The position numbers were made by a program, and so were the translations under genes. This document shows positions 1-8,252 of a DNA stretch of 64,000 bases, in pieces; within the stretch, counting starts at the first letter, position 1; every line of letters begins with the position of its first letter. The stretch comes from Pseudomonadota bacterium (GTDB lineage Bacteria > Desulfobacterota > Desulfobulbia > Desulfobulbales > SURF-16). Under the pieces are notes generated by a model. The model was not told where the DNA came from, did not search any database, and worked only from the letters and a program-made list of their open reading frames with translations. The stretch lies in the NCBI GenBank assembly GCA_018897105.1, contig JAHILF010000011.1, forward strand, positions 62,001 to 126,000, read 5' to 3'.

Positions 1-1581
1 TTTCTCCCAGAGCCGCATGAAGAGTTCCGGGTCAAATTCTCCAACCTCCTGCAGACCACTTTTTGTGGCGGCATAGAGCTTCCGCTCGGCCAGGAGCCTG
101 TACAGAATTTCCATTCCCAGGCGGGTTCTCTGGTTTTTCTCCGTCGAGTCCGCCAATAGCTGATCAAGGTTCTGGTTCTGTCCGACAAACTCCAGGCCTT
201 TGAGAAAGTTGATGATGCGCGCTGCGATAAACAGGGTGTACAGATCCCGGCGTTTGACGCCATCCGTCTCGATTGCCATGGCGGTGGAGCGGGAGAGAAA
301 GATATCCTCTGACGTCATGGGCGGGAATTTCTCGGCAATGGCGGTGCCCGGCGTAAGATAAAAAATCGACACCCCGATCAGCACCGGCAGCCGGGCCAGG
401 GTCGCCAGGGATTCAATCATGTTCTGCAAATTGTCCCCCGGCAGTCCGAGGATCAGGTAAGCCACCATGGCAAATCCCATGTCAGCGGCATTTTTCACCA
501 CCTCGCTAAACTGTTCCACCTGGTGGGTGCGGCCCACTGCTGAGAGGATTTCCTGCCTACAGCTCACCAAGGCCAGATTGAGGTGGGTGAAGCCCGCCTG
601 CTGCATGAGCTGCAGGGTCTCGGCATCCAGGCTGGCGTAGGAGACGCCGTTCATGGCCAGCAGCTGGATGTCCCGCCCATGAAACCGCTCCAGCAGCAGG
701 TGACAGAGATGCTTGATCTCCCTCTTGTCAAAGGTGAGGTTGTCGTCCTCAAAGTCAAAAACGCGAAAGCCCTGAGAGTAGCGATGATCGATCTCAGCCA
801 GCACATCCTCCGCCGTCCTGCGCCGATAACAGCTGCCAAAGGTCAGGCGCACCGAACAGAAGGTGCACTGCAGCGGGCAGCCCCGGGAGGTGAGCACAAA
901 GGTGATTGGCTTGCCGTTAACCAGATAGCGGCCTGAGTCGTTATCCGGCAGATCAGGTATGGGCAGCTCATCTAGGGGATAATTGGGCGCCAAGGGGTTG
1001 AAAAAAAGTTCGCCCCCCTCTTTGTAACCAAGATTCGGCACCTCACTGAAGCCCTGCCCCTGCTGCCAGGCCTTGAGAAATTCCACCAGCGGCCGTTCCC
1101 CCTCGCCGCGGATAATAAAATCCACCTGGGGATCATTCAGCATCATCTCCGGCGCGCAGGAAACATGGGAGCCGCCGACAAGAATGGAGCAGCCTATTGC
1201 CTGTTTCAGCCTGGCTGCCAGAAAGAGAACTTCCCGGTAATAGGGGGAAAAAAGAGAGGAGATGCCGATGATGTCCGGCCTTTCCTCCAGCACCTCGCGG
1301 ACAATCTCTTCAAACGGCGCGCCGAAGTGATAGTACTGATGAAAGGTGCTGAAGGGGCCGCTGTCGGCGCATTGATAAAACGGCTTGAGATAGCGGAGTT
1401 CCCGGGGCAGCGGGATGGTCTTTCTGCCCCAGACGTGGTGAAAATCCCGAACCGTAACCTGAAATTCCGGCAGAAACTTCTGCACTGCCGCCTTGAGGTA
1501 ATAGAGACCTATGGGCTGCAGGCGGATATCAGTGTCATAAAAATCCTGCACCGGCGGCTGAATCAGTAGAAGTTTGGGCAT
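1..1581 (-). CDS. B12-binding-type radical SAM protein (3' end outside window)
   Basis: An open frame of 527 codons read leftwards from an ATG at 1581 and still open at the window edge. The N-terminus (MPKLLLIQPP) and the GxxHVS-type stretch 'ILVGGSHVSC' fit the cobalamin-binding-like domain of B12-dependent radical SAM proteins. A radical SAM cluster motif C-x3-C-x2-C is at residues 235/239/242 (GCPLQCTFCS), following 'FVLTSRG'. Such proteins catalyse SAM-dependent radical chemistry, often methylation or C-C bond formation; the substrate cannot be read from the sequence. Start choice: an alternative in-line ATG two codons upstream is out of frame, and MPKLLL is the usual family start. The gene stands alone here; its nearest upstream neighbour is 90 bp or more away. 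Forward-strand ORFs in this stretch are shadows. Confidence 0.85.
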   Translation of the reverse strand, partial: MPKLLLIQPPVQDFYDTDIRLQPIGLYYLKAAVQKFLPEFQVTVRDFHHVWGRKTIPLPRELRYLKPFYQCADSGPFSTFHQYYHFGAPFEEIVREVLEERPDIIGISSLFSPYYREVLFLAARLKQAIGCSILVGGSHVSCAPEMMLNDPQVDFIIRGEGERPLVEFLKAWQQGQGFSEVPNLGYKEGGELFFNPLAPNYPLDELPIPDLPDNDSGRYLVNGKPITFVLTSRGCPLQCTFCSVRLTFGSCYRRRTAEDVLAEIDHRYSQGFRVFDFEDDNLTFDKREIKHLCHLLLERFHGRDIQLLAMNGVSYASLDAETLQLMQQAGFTHLNLALVSCRQEILSAVGRTHQVEQFSEVVKNAADMGFAMVAYLILGLPGDNLQNMIESLATLARLPVLIGVSIFYLTPGTAIAEKFPPMTSEDIFLSRSTAMAIETDGVKRRDLYTLFIAARIINFLKGLEFVGQNQNLDQLLADSTEKNQRTRLGMEILYRLLAERKLYAATKSGLQEVGEFDPELFMRLWEK

Positions 1582-1670
1582 CACTCATTTACGCCCTGAT
1601 TCTATTTTTTGCAAAGAATTGTTTCAACCTCTGCAGTCCAGGACTGCCGGCAACTCAAATCAACGCATGA

Positions 1671-1922
1671 TTACTTCGTGGCATACCGGGCAGGTTCATT
1701 AAAAAATGTCATGTCGGCATATACGGTATAGACCTTGCCGGCATGTTTCACATTTTCCGGATAAGCCTTGCGGATTTCCGAATCGTTTTGTCCGGAATTT
1801 TGCACTTTCAGGCTGCAACATTGGTTGCGCCAATGATTATTGTGCCGATACTGTTCATGCCCGGCAGGGAAATTTTTCACAAAGGCAAGACAGGGGATAA
1901 AACTGCTTACTGCAGGGGACAT
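1671..1922 (-). CDS. doubtful small ORF downstream of the lipoprotein
   Basis: An 83-codon frame beginning 19 nt after the stop of the lipoprotein gene, on the same strand. I recognise no family. The second half (SGQNDSEIRKAYPENVKHAGKVYTVY...) has a protein-like composition, while the first half does not, which could reflect a frameshifted remnant. Only a weak AAAGGG precedes the ATG. It is listed because it could be a second gene of a two-gene unit; it may equally be non-coding. Confidence 0.2.
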   Translation of the reverse strand: MSPAVSSFIPCLAFVKNFPAGHEQYRHNNHWRNQCCSLKVQNSGQNDSEIRKAYPENVKHAGKVYTVYADMTFFNEPARYATK

Positions 1923-1941
1923 GCCCTTTACAAACGTCCGC

Positions 1942-2280
1942 TTATTGCTTTCCCGGGTCTTCGCTCAGAACAATCAGCTGTTGATCACCCAGGGAAAACG
2001 CCTCTTGGATTTTCCCGTAAACCTTGACCTTCTCCCCTTTTCGCGGCAGGGGTCTTTGGGTAATAACCGTGATCTCCCCCGTATCATCCTGAACAACAAA
2101 ATATTTCAGCACCAGGATGCTGATACTCTCAACGACTACCCCGGAGACCTGCACCTGCTTGCCCTCAAAACTGCGAGGGTCCTCAAGCAGTTTGGCAATA
2201 GGCGTCGGGAAAAGGGAAGAACAAGCCGCCAACCAGAGCACTATGAGACATATGACACTGCGCATGATTCTATTTTTCAT
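1942..2280 (-). CDS. small lipoprotein with OB-fold-like core
   Basis: A 112-residue protein with a signal peptide ending in a lipobox (LWLAAC, Cys near residue 20), so probably a membrane-anchored periplasmic lipoprotein. The mature part (KLLEDPRSFEGKQVQVSGVV...VQDDTGEITVIT...KGEKVKVYGKI) has the alternating beta pattern of small OB-fold or 'tRNA_anti-like' periplasmic proteins. No catalytic residues are evident. The start was placed at MKNRIMRS rather than 14 codons upstream because GGAGGG lies 5-6 nt before this ATG and the signal peptide then starts normally. Its start overlaps the end of a start-less open frame at 2270-2506. Confidence 0.7.
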   Translation of the reverse strand: MKNRIMRSVICLIVLWLAACSSLFPTPIAKLLEDPRSFEGKQVQVSGVVVESISILVLKYFVVQDDTGEITVITQRPLPRKGEKVKVYGKIQEAFSLGDQQLIVLSEDPGKQ

Positions 2281-2506
2281 TTTGACCCTCCACGTCAACT
2301 GATTCATTCTTCCTGCTGACATTCACTTCTTTAAAATGCATCGTGCTTCGCCTCCGGCTAGACCGTGCACGGGCTATCACAAAACTCTTCGTTTCGGCCT
2401 CACTCCACCGGCGGTTTTTACTGCGACGCCAGGCATCATCATCGGCAAATGCAGCATTCGGCAGTCCGACAAAATGTGAACAGGATAAATTGGCTAATCG
2501 ACCATC
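2270..2506 (-). pseudogene. start-less open frame overlapping the lipoprotein start, possible gene remnant
   Basis: Reading leftwards from just after an in-frame TGA (2507-2509) there are 78 open codons with coding-like content (LPNAAFADDDAWRRSKNRRW, then ETKSFVIARA). The TAG at 2270-2272 lies inside the lipoprotein's start region, as in translationally coupled operons. The only ATG is internal (STMHFKEV), and upstream in frame is KKIKFILF followed by the TGA. It could be a decayed gene or a frameshifted small secreted protein. I recognise no family. Confidence 0.3.
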
Positions 2507-2509
2507 TCA

Positions 2510-2843
2510 AAAGAGAATAAATTTGATTTTTTTCTCCCCGTATCCGATATTTTGTGAAATCGCAATCTATAGTTGCAGTGCTGTTGAGCTGTTCACTGCT
2601 CCAGGGAATAATCAAGCATCATGTCCCCATACTGGTCGGCTATCTTGATCCTCCTGCTCGTTGGGGAAAATGACACAACGGCAATCCGTTTCCCGGGGTA
2701 AATGGCCTAATTCTGCGGGCACGGAAACTTTTCCTGCCGACTGTCAGCGATTAACACATCGATATTATTTGATAAAAAAATATTTACTCAGATATCACGC
2801 TGTGGTGTTCTTTTTGCTCTCCCTACCAGGCAAAAAGCCGGCT
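2510..2843. other. gene-free stretch upstream of the cytochrome gene
   Basis: AT-rich sequence with no convincing reading frame on either strand. The short forward frames here lack a ribosome binding site and family signature. It probably holds the promoter of the cytochrome gene; I cannot pick out a convincing -35/-10 pair. Confidence 0.4.
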
Positions 2844-2898
2844 CAGCGCAGCGTAACCGGCAAAACAAGTCAGATCAATGCCGGGTTCCGCTGCGCTG
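2844..2898. repeat. long GC-rich inverted repeat just upstream of cytochrome start
   Basis: The arms at 2844-2861 and 2880-2898 are complementary: CAGCGCAGCG against CGCTGCGCTG, then CCGGC against GCCGG after small bulges. The right arm ends 28 nt before the cytochrome ATG, so the hairpin would lie in the 5' leader. There is no T-run, so this is not a simple intrinsic terminator. It contains GCCGGGTT, also present in the two terminators at 4874 and 56447. A leader regulatory structure is possible but unproven. Confidence 0.5.
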
Positions 2899-2926
2899 GC
2901 CCGTCCTGGATGAGAAAGAGGGAAAA

Positions 2927-4813
2927 ATGAAGAAAAAAATGATAAAGAGTCTGCCCCTGTTTTTATTTCTGGCCATGCCTGGTGTGGCCACGGCCCAGTT
3001 GACCTACAGCTTCTATGAGCAGTCGCCTCATAACGGCACCAGTTATATGAACTCGGACAATTTCAGTTTCAGCGACTGCGGGAACTGCCATACGGCTGAT
3101 GGAGTCACGGGAAGCTGGGCTTTTGCCAGCAATCTCTTTCTCTGCACCACCTGCCATGTCAACGAGAGCGGCCCGCCCTACACCCTGTATGCGGCACCGG
3201 CCATGGAAGTTCATTCCGCTGTTGCCATCGCCGACGACGCCAAAGGCACCCTGCTCCGGGGCTGCGGCTCCTGCCACCACGGCCCCACCCAGAACGACTA
3301 TTATCATCCGCCGCAGATTGATCACATCGATCCCCTCCTTACCCCGGCAATCGCCGAGGGAACGTATACAGTGGCCGGTGTCTGGGACCCGGCAGAAGAT
3401 ACGACCACCTTCGCCGGGGTGCAGATGAACGTGAATGATTCCCAGTGGAATGATCTCAGCACCTGGAATAAAAAAACCGGGCCAGAGCGCGGCCTGATGC
3501 TGGAAGTTATCAGGGACCCTGGCTATCGCCCCCGGGTCTGGTACGGTGAAATTCAGGCTGCCTCTGCCAATGCCGACGGTACCATGAACATTGTCATCAA
3601 GGGACAGTTGCGAAATGACGTTTTCGTGCCTTATCCTCCTGGAATCCTGAGAGTTTTTTATGGCCAGGAGGTACTGTCCCGCATCTATACCGATACTACA
3701 GCGCCCTCCTCCTCATCCTGGCCGAGTGCTACCGTGCGTTTCCTGGGCCGCCAAGACGCGGCCAACAACGACGGCCTAGGGCCGAACGGTACCGATTCCA
3801 CCCCGGACGGCATCTGCCAGGTCTGCCACACCACCACCAACTACTGGCGGGCCGACGGTTCCGGTACCGACCATAACCCGGGCCAGGACTGCCTGGGCTG
3901 CCATGATCACAAGAACGGTTTTCTGCCCAGCTGCAATTCCTGCCACGACTACCCGCCGGCCATCGGGGCCAATGACCGGCATAAACGCCACACCCAGCTC
4001 GGCTACGGCTGCCAGACCTGCCATTTTGAAACTACCACCAATGGCACAGATATCGGAGCCACCCACAATAACGGCACGGTCAATGTGTCCCCCGCGCCGA
4101 CTTTCCCCGGGCGGCCCGCCGATGGTTCGCAGGCCTTATCATTTATTTATACCCCGGCCGACGGCGGCGGCAGCTGTTCCGCCAACACCTGCCATGCATA
4201 CTGGGGCTATTCCAACCCGGCCAAGTGGACCCAGAACGTCGAGATGTATGTAGTGCCGCAGATCTCCGCCCTTTCCTCCCTTGATACGGACCGGGTAGTC
4301 ACCCTGGATGCCAGCCGTTCCTCCTGTTACGAGAGCGTGGATGGCGTGTCGGAAGACCGCGTCTGCACCTATACCTGGAATTTCGGCGGCAGCGGCAGCA
4401 TCTTTGGCGGCAACGGCCAGGATGTCATCGTTTACCGCTATGATAACCCGGGCAATTATACCACGGCGCTGACCATGACGGAATCAACCAGCGGGAAAAC
4501 CGCTACCGGAACGATCAATGCCACCGCCTCCCTGGTTGAGACCGCAGCGCCGGCGATTGATTTCACCACCTCGATTACCGGCACGATGGTCACCCTGCAC
4601 GCCGCTTTTCCAGCGGGTGTGCAAAGGGTCTATGTCTACTGGGGCGACCGCCTGCGCTCCGTGTACAGCAAGCCGGCCACCGACGTCATGAGCCACACCT
4701 ATGTCAGAGGCAACAGGACGTACAACGTCCAGGTGCAGACCATTGACGCCGCCCACAAGATGGTGGATTACACCTTCAGCGAGGATGCCGATCTGCGGGT
4801 GACGCTGCCGTAA
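2927..4813 (+). CDS. secreted multiheme cytochrome c with PKD-like C-terminal domain
   Basis: A 628-residue protein with a Sec signal peptide (cleavage near ATAQ, residue 24), so periplasmic or extracellular. Seven CXXCH heme motifs lie at 51, 73, 113, 297, 322, 336 and 362. An eighth heme site of the rarer CX4CH type (C417 to H423) brings the predicted total to eight. Additional His residues (for example the HH at 117-118 and those in RHKRHTQ) could be distal ligands. Residues about 435-535 resemble a PKD/immunoglobulin-like domain (VTLDASRSS...YTWNFG...YRYDNPGNYT). It is likely an electron-transfer protein of anaerobic respiration or extracellular electron transfer. Redox partners are not encoded next to it. 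AGAGGG 6 nt before the ATG supports the start. A terminator follows at 4874. Confidence 0.85.
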   Translation: MKKKMIKSLPLFLFLAMPGVATAQLTYSFYEQSPHNGTSYMNSDNFSFSDCGNCHTADGVTGSWAFASNLFLCTTCHVNESGPPYTLYAAPAMEVHSAVAIADDAKGTLLRGCGSCHHGPTQNDYYHPPQIDHIDPLLTPAIAEGTYTVAGVWDPAEDTTTFAGVQMNVNDSQWNDLSTWNKKTGPERGLMLEVIRDPGYRPRVWYGEIQAASANADGTMNIVIKGQLRNDVFVPYPPGILRVFYGQEVLSRIYTDTTAPSSSSWPSATVRFLGRQDAANNDGLGPNGTDSTPDGICQVCHTTTNYWRADGSGTDHNPGQDCLGCHDHKNGFLPSCNSCHDYPPAIGANDRHKRHTQLGYGCQTCHFETTTNGTDIGATHNNGTVNVSPAPTFPGRPADGSQALSFIYTPADGGGSCSANTCHAYWGYSNPAKWTQNVEMYVVPQISALSSLDTDRVVTLDASRSSCYESVDGVSEDRVCTYTWNFGGSGSIFGGNGQDVIVYRYDNPGNYTTALTMTESTSGKTATGTINATASLVETAAPAIDFTTSITGTMVTLHAAFPAGVQRVYVYWGDRLRSVYSKPATDVMSHTYVRGNRTYNVQVQTIDAAHKMVDYTFSEDADLRVTLP

Positions 4814-4873
4814 AAGTGAAAAGACCAACCCTGCTGCTGGCGGGGATGGAATGACAAGGATATTACAAGCAAA

Positions 4874-4908
4874 GCCGGGTTGCCTGATGAGGGCAGCCCG
4901 GCTTTTTT
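4874..4908 (+). terminator. strong intrinsic terminator, possibly a riboswitch expression platform
   Basis: The arm GCCGGGTTGCC (4874-4884) pairs over 11 bp with GGCAGCCCGGC (4892-4902), loop TGATGAG, followed by a T-run interrupted once. The 5' arm and loop start are almost identical to the terminator of the riboswitch at 56388-56485. The 50 nt before it (from about 4826: ACCAACCC...GGGGATGGAA...CAAGGA) align loosely with that aptamer, so this may be a decayed riboswitch that now just terminates the cytochrome transcript. Confidence 0.8.
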
Positions 4909-5195
4909 CTTTTTTAGGGGGGAAATCCGTGTGCCGTCCTGATGCGGTAACCGCACCAAAAACAAACGGACATAGGGTCCCGGAATCCTCCATCCGATAT
5001 GCTCTCCAGAAAAGCAATTATCCCTGCGGAATTGGCTTGTTAAGAAAAAAATATTGGAGTATTGCGGTAATATCGGACATGTTTAATCAATGAGCCGAGT
5101 CTTTCGACCATGGGAGAACATGCGCAGCACCCTTTAAGCTGGGGTGATATACTGGCCCGTAGAATAGCTTGTTGGTTTTCAGTAAAAGGGAATCT

Positions 5196-5371
5196 ATGGA
5201 AATTTTAAAAATAGAGCAAGAAGAAGTGGATGCTCTTTTGACTTTGAACGAAGACCACTTCAACGATGTAAAAAGTAAACGCATTTCTCCAGGTAAATTA
5301 CAAGAAACGACCACATTAAGTTGATAGATGAAAATGCTAGTGCATTCAATTATCGCTACGTGAAAGGATGA
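5196..5371 (+). pseudogene. remnant of an AlbA_2/Schlafen-type DNA-binding protein gene
   Basis: ATG at 5196 opens 42 codons (MEILKIEQEEVDALLTLNED, then HFNDVKSKRISPGKL) that strongly resemble the N-terminus of AlbA_2-domain putative DNA-binding/ATP-binding proteins. In those, 'EDHFxDxKxKxIxPxKL' is followed by an ATP-grasp-like 'FANADGGE' segment. Here that part is missing: the frame ends at a TGA (5322), while an overlapping frame (from 5309, DHIKLIDENASAFNYRYVKG) encodes what looks like the original C-terminal tail. An internal deletion plus frameshift of a gene of several hundred codons is the simplest reading. It lies directly upstream of the ATPase/DUF4276 pair. Confidence 0.55.
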
Positions 5372-5446
5372 AGGTAACAAAGCGCTGCGCTCCTAATTAA
5401 CCAGTGATCGCGGCGTTGGGCGATAGCCCACAGGGAGGAGAAATAA

Positions 5447-6676
5447 ATGGCTGTCATCGAAGGATTTAGGGTACAGCACTATCGTGCACTGTGCGATGTG
5501 ACACTCGGCAAACTCTCCAGCCAACAGACCGGAGAGCCATTGACACCTTTCACCGTGGTGATTGGCAAGAACGGCGTTGGGAAGAGCACCTTGTTCGATG
5601 CTTTCGGATTCGTGGCGGACTGTCTGTCTGTCGATGTCGAAAGCGCTTGCGACATGAAGCAGCGAGGGGGCTTCGATCGCCTGCGCTCGAAAGGTGTGGA
5701 TGAACCTATCCGGTTTGAAATCTATTACCGCGAAGCGCCCAATGAGCGACCGATCACCTACGAGTTGGCGATCGCTCTGGATGCCTCGGGTCGTCCTTTT
5801 GTCGAATCAGAAGTACTTAAGCAGCGTCGCAAAGGCCAAAAACACGGTCGGCCTTATCCGTTCCTGCGGCTGCATCACGGCAGGGGCACGGTCTGGGCAG
5901 GTGAAGAAGCGGTAGAGATCGAAAGTGAGGAAGATCGCGCCCAGGCGCCAGTAGAACTGACCGATACCCGACAACTCGGTATCGCAACTCTTGGCACGCT
6001 TAAGGAACATCCGCGTATCAAACGCTTTCGTGACTTCCTCAAAAGCTGGTATTTGTCCTATTTCTACCCGGATGCGGCGCGCAGTCTACCGAGCGCCGGC
6101 CCACAGCGGCATTTGAACATCCACTGCGATAACATCGGCAACGTAGTGCAGTTCATGGAACGTGAGCACAAATCGCGATTTAAATCCATCCTCGAACGCA
6201 TTGCGGGCAAGATTCCGGGGATTACCAGTATCGACACACAGGAGACTCAGGACAAGCGCGTGTTGCTGCGCTTCAACGACGGCGCTTTTGGAGATCCATT
6301 CTTTGCTCAGCAAATGTCAGACGGCACGCTAAAAGTGTTTGCTTATCTGCTGTTGTTGGAAGACCCAGTCCCTCCACCGTTCATTTGCATCGAAGAGCCG
6401 GAAAACGGCCTTTATCACAAGTTGTTGGAGGCATTGGCCCAGGAGTTCCGTTCTCATGCCACCGGCAAGAAGAATGCCCCACAGATTTTTGTGACCACGC
6501 ACCAGCCGTACTTTGTTGATGCACTGGCCCCCGAGGAAGTATGGATACTAGAGAAAGGTGCGGATGGCTATTCCACAGTGCGTCGTGTCTCAGAACTGGA
6601 AGACGTGAAAAACCTCGTGGCTGAAGGCTTGCCTTTGGGTGGTCTTTGGTACAGCGACTATCTAGATGCGAGGTGA
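5447..6676 (+). CDS. AAA_21/OLD-like ATPase of a two-gene candidate defence module
   Basis: A 409-residue ABC/SMC-like ATPase. Walker A is GKNGVGKST at residues 40-48. A Walker B (FICIEEPENGLY) lies near residues 312-323, followed by the H-loop-like 'FVTTHQPYFVDAL'. The 'QMSDGTLKVFAYLLLL' segment before Walker B fits the signature region of AAA_21/AAA_15 proteins. Ribosome binding site GGAGGAG lies 6 nt before the ATG. The gene is followed after 2 nt by a DUF4276 gene, a recurrent pairing. By analogy with OLD nucleases, Gabija and PARIS (ATPase plus TOPRIM protein), an anti-phage or DNA-damage role is likely; that role is inference. Confidence 0.8.
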   Translation: MAVIEGFRVQHYRALCDVTLGKLSSQQTGEPLTPFTVVIGKNGVGKSTLFDAFGFVADCLSVDVESACDMKQRGGFDRLRSKGVDEPIRFEIYYREAPNERPITYELAIALDASGRPFVESEVLKQRRKGQKHGRPYPFLRLHHGRGTVWAGEEAVEIESEEDRAQAPVELTDTRQLGIATLGTLKEHPRIKRFRDFLKSWYLSYFYPDAARSLPSAGPQRHLNIHCDNIGNVVQFMEREHKSRFKSILERIAGKIPGITSIDTQETQDKRVLLRFNDGAFGDPFFAQQMSDGTLKVFAYLLLLEDPVPPPFICIEEPENGLYHKLLEALAQEFRSHATGKKNAPQIFVTTHQPYFVDALAPEEVWILEKGADGYSTVRRVSELEDVKNLVAEGLPLGGLWYSDYLDAR

Positions 6677-6678
6677 AC

Positions 6679-7329
6679 ATGCACATTGAGATATTGGTGG
6701 AGGATAGTTCGGGAGAGCAGTTGCTGCAAGTGTTACTGCCTCGGCTTATGGGGCCGCAAGGCAATCCGCATACCTGGCGTTTACACGCCTATAAAGGTAT
6801 TGGCCGAATCCCACAGGGCTTGGTGACAAAGGCCGATCCAGCGAAGCGGATTCTACTTGATCAGTTGCCAAAACTGTTACGCGGTTATGGCAAGACGCCC
6901 GGAATCGATGCCGTTGTGATCGTGCTCGATACCGACAAACGCGACTGTGCTGCATTCCTGGCAGAGCTGCAGGCTGCCGCCGCTGCCTGCAATCCGGCGC
7001 CTGACACACTGTTTCGACTCGCTATCGAGGAAATTGAAGCCTGGTATTTTGGCGATCAGGCTGCTTTGTTGGCTGCCTATCCACGAGCCAAGCTGGATGT
7101 GCTCGCAAAGTATGTTCAAGACAGCGCATGTGGTACATGGGAGCTACTCGCCGACGCCGTGCATGTGGGCGGATCGGCAGCGATAAAAAAAGCCGGCTGG
7201 CCATTACCGGGGCAAGTGAAGCATGAATGGGCCAAAAGGATCGGTCCGTTGATGGACCCAGGCCGGAACATCTCTCCCAGTTTTGGAAAGCTCAGGGAGG
7301 GATTGCGTCGGCTCGTTGCGGAGGGCTAG
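6679..7329 (+). CDS. DUF4276 family (TOPRIM-like) partner of the ATPase
   Basis: A 216-residue protein of the DUF4276 type. TOPRIM-like residues are visible: an acidic N-terminal strand (EILVED, E4-D9) and a D-x-D at D84/D86 in 'VIVLDTDKRD', consistent with a metal-dependent nuclease or phosphotransfer centre. 'IEEIEAWYFGD' is a typical further block. The start was set at MHIEIL because GAGGTGA lies 3 nt upstream and the ATPase gene stops 2 nt earlier. An in-frame start 11 codons upstream would overlap the ATPase. It probably acts with the ATPase as sensor and effector; the division of labour is not visible from sequence. Confidence 0.75.
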   Translation: MHIEILVEDSSGEQLLQVLLPRLMGPQGNPHTWRLHAYKGIGRIPQGLVTKADPAKRILLDQLPKLLRGYGKTPGIDAVVIVLDTDKRDCAAFLAELQAAAAACNPAPDTLFRLAIEEIEAWYFGDQAALLAAYPRAKLDVLAKYVQDSACGTWELLADAVHVGGSAAIKKAGWPLPGQVKHEWAKRIGPLMDPGRNISPSFGKLREGLRRLVAEG

Positions 7330-7559
7330 CAAAGAGGACAAAGCCGGTCAAAACGGAACATCATATATTCCTCTGGGCGGGGAGACAAAACGTTTATAAA
7401 AATATAAAAACCACCTGACAATCGGTGCGACCTGACCGTGGAGAAGCTCAGTGGCGCTACGCGAAATTATCATTAACAGGGCAAATTCTTGGGCGTTATG
7501 TATAGAAAATTGATACCAGTACTGATCAGAAAGTACCTCAACTTCAAGTACTTTAGTTC

Positions 7560-7670
7560 TACTTTGTCACATTGTAACGCAACTTGTTGATTTTACGTAT
7601 TTTGCAAAAAAATTAATCAAATAACAGAATATCGCTAAATCAAGTAGTTATCCGACAATGTGACAAAGTA
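7560..7670. mobile_element. 111-bp MITE-like element with long terminal inverted repeats
   Basis: A perfect 16-bp inverted repeat, TACTTTGTCACATTGT at 7560-7575 and its complement at 7655-7670. The similarity extends inward to about 38 bp (shared AACT..TTGATTT..CG). It holds no gene. The size and structure suit a non-autonomous miniature element mobilised in trans, or a large cruciform. I could not find a clear target-site duplication. Confidence 0.55.
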
Positions 7671-8082
7671 AAATTAGGCACTCTTCTCGAACCGCAATTT
7701 GAGTATCAACGTAAAATCTGCAGAGATCAGCTTGTCTGCAGTATTGTCCTGCGGTAACGGATATTCCCCATAAAACAGAATATAAACGACCTTCTCCGCT
7801 TTCACATCCTATTTTTTCTGGCATGATAACGATGCCTGTAGGGCTTTGGCAACGATCCGGCAAAATGCAAACTAACTGGGAGAATTTTTGTAAGCGGTCA
7901 TTAAACCCCATCTTTTCAAACTGAGGAGAACAAGTCATGATGCCCCCATTTCAAATTAGCAAAGGCCGTCCTCCGGGAAAATCCGGTCGCTGAAAATAAA
8001 ATTTACGTTTGCGCTGGTTTCTGCCATAATTTTCCCAGTTATGGGGCATCTTTTTGTTTGGCTGAAGTTCCTATACCGGCGA

Positions 8083-8153
8083 CATAAGTTCAAGGCGCCC
8101 AGTCCAGGCGCTAAACGAGCGATGAGCCGGTGGAGCAGCCTTGTTGCGCTGTG
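8083..8153. repeat. dispersed repeat, copy 1 (partial)
   Basis: From CATAAGTTCAAGGCGCCCA through GGAGCAGCC to GCGCTGTG this stretch matches the first half of the 145-bp palindromic element at 23120-23264 with a few mismatches and small indels. It lacks the outer terminal repeats, so it appears truncated or diverged. Confidence 0.6.
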
Positions 8154-8252
8154 TATTGCTTCGCCCGGACAATTCTGCTGCGAGGATGTCACCATGAAAT
8201 GAACAGCATGATCTTTTCAGAGAAATGACAAATCAACACAGGAGGTAGTCAC

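Larger units (their letters stand above)
7330..8252. other. gene-free stretch between DUF4276 and sodB
   Basis: No reading frame here is convincing. The stretch holds the miniature element at 7560-7670 and one copy of a dispersed repeat at 8083-8153. A 96-codon reverse frame (7648-7938) has no recognisable family and ends inside the inverted repeat. Confidence 0.5.

Noticed and set aside
7648..7938. 96-codon reverse ORF
   Set aside because: No recognisable family, irregular composition, and its end lies within the inverted-repeat element; kept as non-coding.
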